From positions 1-5,631 of the forward strand of contig JAHFFL010000085.1 in NCBI GenBank assembly GCA_023247955.1: DNA of 5,631 bases, written 5' to 3'. Under the pieces are notes generated by a model. It did no database searches, was not told where the DNA came from, and was given only the letters and a program-made list of their open reading frames with translations. Shown here one piece after another: positions 1 to 5,631 of this stretch (positions within the stretch are counted from its first letter, which is position 1; each line of letters opens with the position of its first letter). Made by a program: the position numbers and the translations under genes. This DNA is from Candidatus Omnitrophota bacterium (lineage in GTDB: Bacteria; Omnitrophota; Gorgyraeia; 2-02-FULL-51-18).

Positions 1-1185
1 AGCGATAAAATCCACGTGGGTGGCGGTATAAAATTCATTCCAAGGCAGGACCAATACGCGCGAAAGCGCCTGATAAGAGCCGGGATATTCGCGCCTCCAC
101 CATTCCTCATCCCGGCCAACGGCGATCTGTTTATCGGTAAACGGATAGTGGCTCTTGCCGAAGGTCACGCCGTCCTTCAACACCTGACAGCGAAACGCGG
201 GTTTTTGGATGTAGCGCGGGGCCGAGGCGATCCCAAAAGCTTTTAACGCCTGCGCGAGCTCAGCCACGTCAAACCCAAGCGCCTCTTTATCCACATCGAC
301 GCAGTATTTCCAATACACGTGCGTGGAATTCTTCGGAGGCGTCGGAATGCGTATCCCACGGAGGGCTTTCAGGTGGCCGTCCATGCGCTGGGCCATCGCC
401 TGGCGCTGCTTGACGACCCAGTCGAGTTTTCCAAGCTGCGCTAGCGCCACGGCGCCCTGAAGCTCGGTGAGCCGGTAATTCAGCGCGAGAAAATAATGGT
501 CGGGGTTCTTGTCGCCATAGCCCCAGGCCTTATTCACAAAGAGCCGAATACGCCGGGCATAGTCGTCGTTTGCGGTGACGGCCACCCCTCCCTCGCCGGT
601 CGTCATGTGCTTGCCCTGCTGCATGCTGAACACGCCGATGTCCCCGAGGGTGCCGACCTTTTTGCCGTGATATTCCGCGAGGAAGGCCTGGGCACAGTCC
701 TCAATCACGGGAATACGACGGCGCGCGGCAAGCGCTAGGATCGGTCCCATTTCACAGGGGTTTCCAAAAAGATGCGTGACGATAATCGCGCGGGTTTTGG
801 GCGTGATCCGCTTTTCTATCGCCTCCGCCGTCACATTATAAGAAAAGGGATCCACATCGGCAAAGACGGGGATGCAGTTCTGATAAATAATCGGGGTGAT
901 CGCGCCCATGTCGGTGATGGGTGTCGTGATGATTTCGCTTAAAGGGTCAGGATCGAGGGCTACCAGCGCCGCGTGAACCGCCGCGCTTCCCGAGGCCAGC
1001 GCCACGCAGTGTTTCGTGCCATGAAGCTCGGCGAACCCCTTTTCAAACGCGTTGACCTTGCTGCCCTTGGTGCTGTTGAGCACGCCGGACTCAATAACCT
1101 CGCGAAGCAGTGAAAGCTCTTCCTTGCCGAGATTTCTGCCTGAGCTGTCCTGGTCCGAGGGGAGTTTTAAGATCTCATCACTCAT
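1..1185 (-). CDS. DegT/DnrJ/EryC1/StrS-family PLP-dependent aminotransferase (AT-B), 3' end beyond window
   Basis: Seen: the reading frame is open from the ATG at 1185 to the window edge, giving 395 residues without a stop. An in-frame TAA lies at 1191-1189, so this ATG is the most upstream start possible. Visible motifs: ALASGSAAVHAAL (PLP phosphate region), TTPITDMGA (about residues 88-95), HLFGNPCEM (138-146), EDCAQA (Asp163 for the pyridine nitrogen), FSMQQGKHMTTGEGG with the presumed Schiff-base Lys192, KAWGYG (219-224), NYRLTELQ (236-243) and RYIQKPAF (324-331). Family knowledge: these fold-type I enzymes transfer an amino group from glutamate or glutamine to a keto sugar nucleotide or keto cyclitol in the cytoplasm. 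The QQ.K..T.GEGG signature is closer, from memory, to the StsC/RifK-like (cyclitol, AHBA) branch than to AT-A. Usual length is about 400-430, so only a short C-terminal tail should be missing. It is the last visible gene of the cluster, 34 nt after the GT2 gene. Family is certain; substrate is unknown. Confidence 0.93.
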   Translation of the reverse strand, partial: MSDEILKLPSDQDSSGRNLGKEELSLLREVIESGVLNSTKGSKVNAFEKGFAELHGTKHCVALASGSAAVHAALVALDPDPLSEIITTPITDMGAITPIIYQNCIPVFADVDPFSYNVTAEAIEKRITPKTRAIIVTHLFGNPCEMGPILALAARRRIPVIEDCAQAFLAEYHGKKVGTLGDIGVFSMQQGKHMTTGEGGVAVTANDDYARRIRLFVNKAWGYGDKNPDHYFLALNYRLTELQGAVALAQLGKLDWVVKQRQAMAQRMDGHLKALRGIRIPTPPKNSTHVYWKYCVDVDKEALGFDVAELAQALKAFGIASAPRYIQKPAFRCQVLKDGVTFGKSHYPFTDKQIAVGRDEEWWRREYPGSYQALSRVLVLPWNEFYTATHVDFIA

Positions 1186-1219
1186 GGTTTAGCTTTTTTA
1201 ACACAATCCCACGCTTTTA
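1186..1219 (-). other. 34-nt intergenic gap between the GT2 gene and AT-B
   Basis: This is the only real gap in the cluster. It is A/T-rich on the coding strand, with a run of six A and the sequence AAGCTAAACC just before the AT-B start. I see no inverted repeat able to form a terminator and no convincing Shine-Dalgarno sequence; the nearest purine block, GTGGGA, lies about 20 nt upstream of the ATG, which is too far. Read-through transcription from the GT2 gene is therefore likely, with AT-B perhaps translated through an unstructured A-rich leader. Confidence 0.6.
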
Positions 1220-1963
1220 TCAAGCTCTGCGGCCCCAGTAATTCCATAGAAGCGCAAAGTAACCCTGAATCGTCCGAAAGGAGTTGTTTTTGCTCTTGGT
1301 CGGTTTCTGGTCGTAGCGCAGCGTGAACGGCGATTCGGCGATACGAGCGCCAATCATGCGCATCTTGATCAAAATTTCCGGCGATACCGCAAAACCCAGA
1401 CGCGCCAGCCGGATAAAATCCCTCCCGAATACTCGATCCGCTTTTTTTAATATCGCCCCACTGAATATTCGAAAGTTACAGCTATACTCCCTGACACCGC
1501 GGATCGGGAAAAAAAATTTCAGAAAAAGACCGGCGCCCTGACTCAAAAAAGTCTTGACGAACGAAAGCCCTTCTTGCCCGCCTCCTTGGCAGAAGCGCGA
1601 CAAAACAACCACATCATAACCCGTCCTCAGTTTTCTGACGGCCGGCGGGACGAATTTCGGCTCATGCGTATCGTCACAGTCCAGCGTGACGACGGCATCC
1701 TCATCGGAGATCGTGCGAACTAAGTAACCCAATCCGTCCCGCATGGTCTCGCCGAGGCCCTTATTTTTATCATGCCGTAGTACGATTATCGGGTACTCTT
1801 TGGAAAGCCGCTCGGCAGTTTCGACAGTTCGGTCCGTGCTTCCATCATCCTGCACCACGATCCGGTACCCCTCCGGCTCCTGTTTGAGCGTCTCGCCAAA
1901 CTTTCCGACAAGACGCGGAAGGGCGATTTCCTCATTATAGGCAGGCAAAAAAATGTAAATCAT
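1220..1963 (-). CDS. GT2-family glycosyltransferase, dolichol-phosphate mannose synthase-like (polyprenyl-phosphate sugar synthase)
   Basis: The 247-residue product begins MIYIFLPAYNEE, the typical first strand of a GT-A fold. Seen: nucleotide-binding DDGSTDRT (residues 39-46), KNKGLGETMRDGL (66-78), and the metal-binding acidic motif LDCDDTHEP (94-102, DCDD at 95-98 in place of the common DAD), followed by the basic RYDQKPTKSK segment near the C-terminus. Family knowledge: DPM1/DpmA-like enzymes move mannose or another sugar from a nucleotide donor to dolichyl or undecaprenyl phosphate at the cytoplasmic membrane face. There is no C-terminal pair of membrane helices as in ArnC/GtrB-type enzymes; the only hydrophobic stretch is GAGLFLKFFFPI. 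A longer reading from 2035 adds 24 non-homologous-looking residues that overlap the upstream gene; I prefer 1963 because of its GGAG site, the ATGA junction and the family's N-terminus. It likely charges the lipid carrier used by the preceding GT-C protein. The sugar is not determinable. Confidence 0.9.
   Translation of the reverse strand: MIYIFLPAYNEEIALPRLVGKFGETLKQEPEGYRIVVQDDGSTDRTVETAERLSKEYPIIVLRHDKNKGLGETMRDGLGYLVRTISDEDAVVTLDCDDTHEPKFVPPAVRKLRTGYDVVVLSRFCQGGGQEGLSFVKTFLSQGAGLFLKFFFPIRGVREYSCNFRIFSGAILKKADRVFGRDFIRLARLGFAVSPEILIKMRMIGARIAESPFTLRYDQKPTKSKNNSFRTIQGYFALLWNYWGRRA
1960..1963 (-). promoter_or_regulatory. ATGA stop/start overlap coupling the GT-C and GT2 genes
   Basis: The TGA stop of the GT-C gene (1962-1960) shares bases with the ATG of the GT2 gene (1963-1961). 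Such four-base overlaps normally allow terminating ribosomes to restart, giving coupled and roughly balanced synthesis of the two proteins. This supports joint function of the lipid-carrier charging enzyme and the membrane transferase. Confidence 0.85.
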
Positions 1964-3348
1964 ACGGACATTCTCCGTGTTTGTCGTGAAGTCCTCATGC
2001 GTTGCACCGCGAGTGCCGCAAAATAAACCGCGCACGCAAGAAGCAGCAAGTAATTCATCCTCTTAAAATAAGAAAAGAGCCCCGCGAACGCATATCCTAT
2101 GATCAAAAACCGATCAAACGGCCAATGAGAAAGGATAAGCCATGGGAGCGCCCATAAAAGATATTGAAATCCGAATGGGCTGATAATCGTCAAATAAAAA
2201 CACAGATAAACAAGACAGAGGCGCCTGAAAAAACGAAGGGCGTTAAACTCCTTCTCCACCAGTTGTATCCAAAGCCAATACGCATAAACAGCGAAGAAAA
2301 CGGCGACGAAGCCGTACTTAAACCACGCAGGGTCCAAAGACAGCCCAAGCATGGAGAACCCCTGATGCACCGCGTAAGGAATCGTGTTCGTATAAAACCA
2401 GCCGCTTGCCCGGATCAACGCCAGAAACGTCCCCTTTCCTCCCCAGAGCGGCCAAAAGGCAAGCATAACAACCGCGCTATTTAAAATGATTTGCTTCGCC
2501 GCAAATGCCCAGGGAAACTTACCTTCCCTCGCGCCTTCTTGTTTCATCGCGGCAATAACCAAAAACGGCAAAATGAGAAGCACCGTGTACTTGGCAAGAA
2601 AAGCCGCTGTGCACAAAAGAAAGCAGTGCGTGAATTTTTTTCGCATAAAAAAATAAACTCCGGCAAGTGTCAGCGACAACATCACGATATCGTTGTGGCC
2701 GTCGATGACCGTGCTGACCCACAACAGCGGGTTAAGCGCAAAAAGCACCGTGGATTCGCTCGTTTTTTCCGCTCGACCAAACTCCGACGCCAGACGCGTA
2801 AAGAAATAAGCGCCGAATGCCATAAACCCCAAAAAGATCATCTTCTCCAACCACACCATACCCGTCACGGAATTTGCAAAAAATAACGCCGGTATCGTCT
2901 CGAGCGCAACGAGCAGCGGTCCATAACAGTCCGGGTTTATCTTCCACGTTGAATACGCATAGAGGAGGTCACTCGGAAACTCGGCAGGCACATGCTGGTA
3001 AGGGCTTTGATGGTAAACCCCGAGAATCCGTCCGCGAACCAGATACTCCATGAGATCACCCGAAAAAACCGGGTAGATCACGCACAGGCCCACGGCAATC
3101 AGGAAAAAGATCGCCCACCATTTCACGCGCGGAAGCGGCTTGCCTGCGAAGCGCCGCGCCAAGATAAAAAAAGCAGCCGCCAGATTAAGATAAAGAAGAT
3201 TGATCACAAGCCGGACTTGGGGCACAAGTGGGGGAAGATTAGTCTCGTGCCAAAAAAGCTTGGCTCCTGGAATCAGAAACAGCGCAAAAATACTGGCCGC
3301 ATAATAAAAAAGAGCCGCGTTTTGAGCCCCATCACTCCGGGGGTTCAT
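1960..3348 (-). CDS. Polytopic membrane glycosyltransferase, GT-C fold (MptB/GT87-like)
   Basis: A 462-residue, very hydrophobic protein with roughly 11-13 predicted membrane segments by eye (for example about 14-33, 45-64, 77-95, 164-185, 221-235, 243-268, 287-302, 343-364, 377-406, 414-428, 432-448). Seen: PVFSGDLMEYLVRGR (residues 93-107) with an acidic residue, Asp98, in the first outside loop, then SPYQH (115-119), CYGPL (141-145) and DGHNDIVM (216-223). Family knowledge: this order (acidic first loop, .PY, YGPL, HND) is typical of GT-C enzymes such as the MptA/MptB alpha-mannosyltransferases, which take a sugar from a polyprenyl-phosphate donor at the outer membrane face. The tail after residue 449 is basic (RMRTSRQTRR), suggesting a cytoplasmic C-terminus. 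It overlaps both neighbours by 4 nt. Inference: it uses the lipid-linked sugar made by the GT2 enzyme. Fold class is well supported; donor, acceptor and exact family are not. Confidence 0.8.
   Translation of the reverse strand: MNPRSDGAQNAALFYYAASIFALFLIPGAKLFWHETNLPPLVPQVRLVINLLYLNLAAAFFILARRFAGKPLPRVKWWAIFFLIAVGLCVIYPVFSGDLMEYLVRGRILGVYHQSPYQHVPAEFPSDLLYAYSTWKINPDCYGPLLVALETIPALFFANSVTGMVWLEKMIFLGFMAFGAYFFTRLASEFGRAEKTSESTVLFALNPLLWVSTVIDGHNDIVMLSLTLAGVYFFMRKKFTHCFLLCTAAFLAKYTVLLILPFLVIAAMKQEGAREGKFPWAFAAKQIILNSAVVMLAFWPLWGGKGTFLALIRASGWFYTNTIPYAVHQGFSMLGLSLDPAWFKYGFVAVFFAVYAYWLWIQLVEKEFNALRFFRRLCLVYLCFYLTIISPFGFQYLLWALPWLILSHWPFDRFLIIGYAFAGLFSYFKRMNYLLLLACAVYFAALAVQRMRTSRQTRRMSV
1973..1976 (-). 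promoter_or_regulatory. Shine-Dalgarno GGAG that decides the GT2 start
   Basis: On the coding strand the sequence reads CGGAGAATGTCCGTATG: a GGAG block 9 nt before the ATG at 1963. It lies inside the end of the GT-C gene. It is the clearest ribosome binding site in the window and argues for the 247-residue GT2 product over the 271-residue reading from 2035. An ATG within AATGTCC, between the block and the start, is in another frame and is not used. Confidence 0.7.
3345..3348 (-). promoter_or_regulatory. ATGA stop/start overlap coupling AT-A and the GT-C gene
   Basis: The TGA of AT-A (3347-3345) shares bases with the ATG of the GT-C gene (3348-3346). The sequence before the ATG is GGATGTTTTTTAAACG, in which GGA is 13 nt from the start, too distant to be a good ribosome binding site. 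Translation of the membrane protein therefore probably depends on ribosomes arriving from AT-A. Confidence 0.8.
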
Positions 3349-4454
3349 CGTTTAAAAAACATCCGGATGGCCGCAATCACGCGGTCCTGCTCAGCTCCCG
3401 ACAACTCGGGAAACATCGGAAGCGCCAAGATCTCACGGACCACCCTCTCGCTGACGGGAAAGTCCCCCGCGTGATATCCGAGCGAACGATAACACGGCTG
3501 AAGATGCAGCGGCAAAGGATAATAAACCGCGGCGCCAATTCCCTTTATCTCCAAAAACCGCGACAGTGCTTCCCTTTTCGGACTAAGCACCGAATACAAA
3601 TGCCACGCGTGCTGATAACCGTCCGGCGTAAACGGGATCTGAAGCGGCAGATTTTTAAAGGCCTCGTTGTAGCGCGCGGCGATTCGCTGTCTCTTGGCGT
3701 TCCACTTTCCGACGTATTTTAATTTCACGCGAAGCATGGCCGCCTGCAGCTCATCCAGGCGGCTGTTGATTCCGATAAGTTCGTGATGGTATTTGATTTT
3801 TGAACCGTGGTCGCGCTTCAGACGTACTTTTTGGTCCCGCTGCGCGGAGGAAGTGACAAGCATCCCGCCGTCGCCGGCGGCGCCGAGATTTTTGGTCGGA
3901 TAAAAAGAAAAACAGCCGATGTCCCCCATCGACCCCGCGCGGCGACCGCGATATTCCGCGCCGAATGCCTGCGCGGCGTCCTCCACGACCGACAGCCCGT
4001 GTTTTTTTGCCGCGCCCAAAATCCCGTCCATGTCACAGCACAATCCGAAAAGATGCACGGGGACAATCGCCTTGCTGCGCGAAGTGATTTTAGAACAGAT
4101 TTGAGAAGGATCGAGATTAAAAGTCTTGGCGTCAATATCCGCAAAAACAGGTTTGGCGCCAAGCCGCGAGATCGCGCTTGCCGTCGCAAAAAAAGTAAAC
4201 GGCGTCGTAATCACCTCATCCCCCGGACCTACCCCCATGGCCCAGAGCGCCAGATACAGCGCGTCGGACCCCGAAGCCAGCCCTACGGCGAATTTAGTTC
4301 CTGAGTATTTCGCAACCGCCTTTTCCAAGGCGCGGCCGTTCTCTCCCAGGACAAAACGCTGAGACTCCAACACCCCACCCACCGCTTCTTTAATTTCCTT
4401 GCGAATAGATCGGTGCTGCCGCACGAGATCAAGAAAAGGGACCGACGAAGACAT
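3345..4454 (-). CDS. DegT/DnrJ/EryC1/StrS-family sugar nucleotide aminotransferase (AT-A)
   Basis: Complete 369-residue product, normal for this family (about 360-390). It begins MSSSVPFLDLVRQHRSI, matching the usual VPFLDL start. Seen: GLASGSDALYLAL (58-70, PLP phosphate pocket), TTPFTFFATA (83-92), PVHLFG (132-137), VVEDAAQAFGAEY (156-168, Asp159 and Gln162 under and over the PLP ring), FSFYPTKNLGAAGDGG (182-197) with presumed catalytic Lys188, and INSRLDELQA (229-238). Family knowledge: a soluble, usually dimeric PLP enzyme converting a 3- or 4-keto-6-deoxy (or 3-ketohexuronic) nucleotide sugar to the amino sugar, with glutamate as donor. The SFYP.KNLGA.GD.G signature resembles TylB/QdtB-type 3-aminotransferases and WbpE, but the regiochemistry cannot be fixed. 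The start is 3 nt after mqnC with no strong ribosome binding site (AGG is about 16 nt away), so reinitiation is likely. It overlaps the GT-C gene by 4 nt. Confidence 0.94.
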   Translation of the reverse strand: MSSSVPFLDLVRQHRSIRKEIKEAVGGVLESQRFVLGENGRALEKAVAKYSGTKFAVGLASGSDALYLALWAMGVGPGDEVITTPFTFFATASAISRLGAKPVFADIDAKTFNLDPSQICSKITSRSKAIVPVHLFGLCCDMDGILGAAKKHGLSVVEDAAQAFGAEYRGRRAGSMGDIGCFSFYPTKNLGAAGDGGMLVTSSAQRDQKVRLKRDHGSKIKYHHELIGINSRLDELQAAMLRVKLKYVGKWNAKRQRIAARYNEAFKNLPLQIPFTPDGYQHAWHLYSVLSPKREALSRFLEIKGIGAAVYYPLPLHLQPCYRSLGYHAGDFPVSERVVREILALPMFPELSGAEQDRVIAAIRMFFKR

Positions 4455-4457
4455 GAA

Positions 4458-5631
4458 TTAAACCAAAACCTGTTCCGCCTGCGGAGAAAAGACTTTGACG
4501 ATCTCGTAGTTGGTGTTTCTCTGGATGGGAATTTTTCCGGATTCGGCGATCAGGCGTATCGCCTCCTCTTTGGTCACGCCGGAGTAGAGCCGGTCGCTGC
4601 CGGTGGCGCTCACGACATTTTCTTCCATCAGAATCCCGCCGAAGTCATCGGCGCCGTAAAGCAGCGCCATCTGCGAAAGCTTGGGGCCCTCGGTCACCCA
4701 GCCAGCCTGCAAATGCGGGACGTTGTCAAGCATGATGCGCGAAAGCGCGACCATGCGCAAATACTCGCTGCCGGTTCTTCTGGGCATCGACATCTCAGTG
4801 GATTCGGACTCAAAACTCCACGGGATAAACGCGCGGAAACCTCCGGTCCGGTCCTGCATTGTCCGGTAAGCGTCGAAATGCATCATCCGCTCCTCAATCG
4901 TCTCCCCGAGCCCGTACACCATCGTCGACGTGCTCTTCAAATCGATCTCGTGCGCCGCGCGATGCACTTCAAAATACTCAGCCACCTTCGTCTTGAGAGG
5001 GCTGACGATCTGCCGCACGCGGTCGACAAGAATTTCGGCGCCGCCGCCGGGCAGGCTGTTCAGGCCCACGGCTTTAAGCCGCGTCAACACTTCTTTCGGC
5101 GTCAGTTTGGAAACCTTGCAGATATGCCAGACTTCGGAAGCGGAAAAAGAATGGATATGCACCTGCGGAAAACGCGCATGGACCGCGCGCACCAGATTCT
5201 CGTAGTAGTCAATACCAAGCTCTGGGTGGTGTCCGCCTTGCAGCAACACCTGTGTCCCGCCAATTGCAAGAAGTTCCTCGATCTTCTGGAAAATTTCTTC
5301 CCCGGTACGCAAATAACCTTCCTTTTTATCGCCCGGAAGCCTGTAAAAAGCGCAAAACTTGCAAAGCGTGTAGCAAAAATTCGTGTAGTTGATGTTGCGG
5401 TCGACGATAAACGTGGCGCGCCGATCTGCTTCAGGATTCCGGCGAAGGTTCAGCGCATTGGCCACGCGGCCCAGATCGTGGAGAGCGGCTTCATGGTAAA
5501 GACGAACCCCCTCGTCAATACCGACGCGCCCGCCATCGAGCGCCTTCTTTAAAATATCGTCGACGCCGGTTCTCCGGACATATTCAGAATCCGGCGTGAC
5601 CGCCGCGAATTCCGGCGACGGGATCGCCGCA
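4458..5631 (-). CDS. mqnC: Cyclic dehypoxanthinyl futalosine synthase MqnC (radical SAM), 5' end beyond window
   Basis: Seen: 390 residues plus TAA, open to the right edge. No ATG, GTG or TTG occurs upstream of the GTG at 5465 within the window, and the upstream codons encode the expected helix (ILKKALDGGRVGIDEGVRLY), so the true start lies beyond 5631 and the GTG at 5465 is internal. In visible numbering: YIVDRN-like FIVDRNINYTNFC, then the CX3CX2C 4Fe-4S motif (Cys86, Cys90, Cys93, followed by AFYR), GGTQVLLQGGHHPE (124-136), SFSASE (161-166) and LPGGGAEIL (193-201). Family knowledge: MqnC closes dehypoxanthine futalosine into its cyclic form using a 5'-deoxyadenosyl radical, a cytoplasmic step of menaquinone synthesis by the futalosine pathway. 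The DRNINYTN start, QVLLQGG and LPGGGAEIL favour MqnC over the related MqnE. Visible length already equals a typical MqnC, so few residues are missing. It lies 3 nt before AT-A. Confidence 0.95.
   Translation of the reverse strand, partial: AAIPSPEFAAVTPDSEYVRRTGVDDILKKALDGGRVGIDEGVRLYHEAALHDLGRVANALNLRRNPEADRRATFIVDRNINYTNFCYTLCKFCAFYRLPGDKKEGYLRTGEEIFQKIEELLAIGGTQVLLQGGHHPELGIDYYENLVRAVHARFPQVHIHSFSASEVWHICKVSKLTPKEVLTRLKAVGLNSLPGGGAEILVDRVRQIVSPLKTKVAEYFEVHRAAHEIDLKSTSTMVYGLGETIEERMMHFDAYRTMQDRTGGFRAFIPWSFESESTEMSMPRRTGSEYLRMVALSRIMLDNVPHLQAGWVTEGPKLSQMALLYGADDFGGILMEENVVSATGSDRLYSGVTKEEAIRLIAESGKIPIQRNTNYEIVKVFSPQAEQVLV

Noticed and set aside
16..738. Plus-strand short frames at 16-246 and 496-738
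   Set aside because: They lie opposite the conserved C-terminal half of AT-B, show no domain and are antisense shadows.
1509..1516. Run of eight A (T on the coding strand) inside the GT2 gene as a possible slippage or frameshift site
   Set aside because: The frame is intact on both sides, reading LKFFFPIRG, and motifs continue normally. Similar short homopolymers occur in the GT-C gene near 2635-2652, so nothing beyond hydrophobic codon runs is needed.
1964..2035. N-terminal extension of the GT2 gene to an ATG at 2035
   Set aside because: It adds 24 residues unlike any GT2 N-terminus and overlaps the GT-C gene by 76 nt. The ATG at 1963 has a GGAG site and an ATGA junction.
2164..3474. Plus-strand open frames at 2164-2484, 2491-2886 and 2992-3474
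   Set aside because: Their products are Lys/Arg/Gln-rich, as expected for the antisense of a hydrophobic membrane protein gene. They have no domain and no credible start context.
3807..4304. Plus-strand 165-codon frame and minus-strand 123-codon frame (3818-4189) inside AT-A
   Set aside because: Both overlap the conserved core of the aminotransferase, including the lysine motif, in other frames. The coding evidence for AT-A is decisive.
5463..5465. GTG at 5465 as the start of mqnC
   Set aside because: The frame stays open to the window edge, and the upstream codons encode the N-terminal helix region typical of MqnC. Starting here would lose that conserved part.
4413..5552. A 379-codon open frame on the plus strand, opposite mqnC and the start of AT-A
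   Set aside because: Its translation is rich in His, Arg and Ala with no recognisable domain, while the opposite strand encodes a clear MqnC with intact iron-sulfur motif. The open frame is a shadow produced by codon bias.

Overview
The window is almost wholly coding, and every convincing gene lies on the minus strand, so transcription runs from right to left. In that order it holds mqnC (radical SAM enzyme of the futalosine menaquinone route, 5' end cut by the window edge), a DegT/DnrJ/EryC1/StrS sugar aminotransferase (here AT-A), a polytopic GT-C-type membrane glycosyltransferase, a small soluble GT2 polyprenyl-phosphate sugar synthase, and a second, clearly different DegT-family aminotransferase (AT-B, 3' end cut by the window edge). 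Junctions are very tight: 3 nt between mqnC and AT-A, ATGA overlaps at AT-A/GT-C and GT-C/GT2, and 34 nt between GT2 and AT-B. This is most simply one operon. No RNA genes, repeats, mobile elements, CRISPR arrays or terminators were seen.

How the genes could work together: the two aminotransferases would add amino groups to keto-sugar (or keto-cyclitol) nucleotides. The GT2 enzyme would load a sugar onto a polyprenyl phosphate at the cytoplasmic face, and the GT-C enzyme would transfer it from that lipid carrier on the outer face. The aminotransferase / GT2 / GT-C combination recalls ArnB/ArnC/ArnT logic (amino-sugar decoration of an envelope glycolipid), but the GT-C protein looks more like the MptB/GT87-type polyprenyl-phosphomannose-dependent enzymes than ArnT. 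The transferred sugar and the acceptor cannot be read from the sequence. The presence of mqnC at the head of the same transcript is the oddest feature of the layout.

Organism: a bacterium that makes menaquinone by the futalosine pathway, with moderate, slightly GC-rich composition by eye. The AT-B subtype and the mqnC sequence suggest an environmental, poorly cultured lineage (for example Omnitrophota, Elusimicrobiota or Planctomycetota-like groups), but this is a low-confidence impression. Non-coding DNA is limited to bases 1186-1219 and 4455-4457; there is no gene-free stretch longer than 300 bases.
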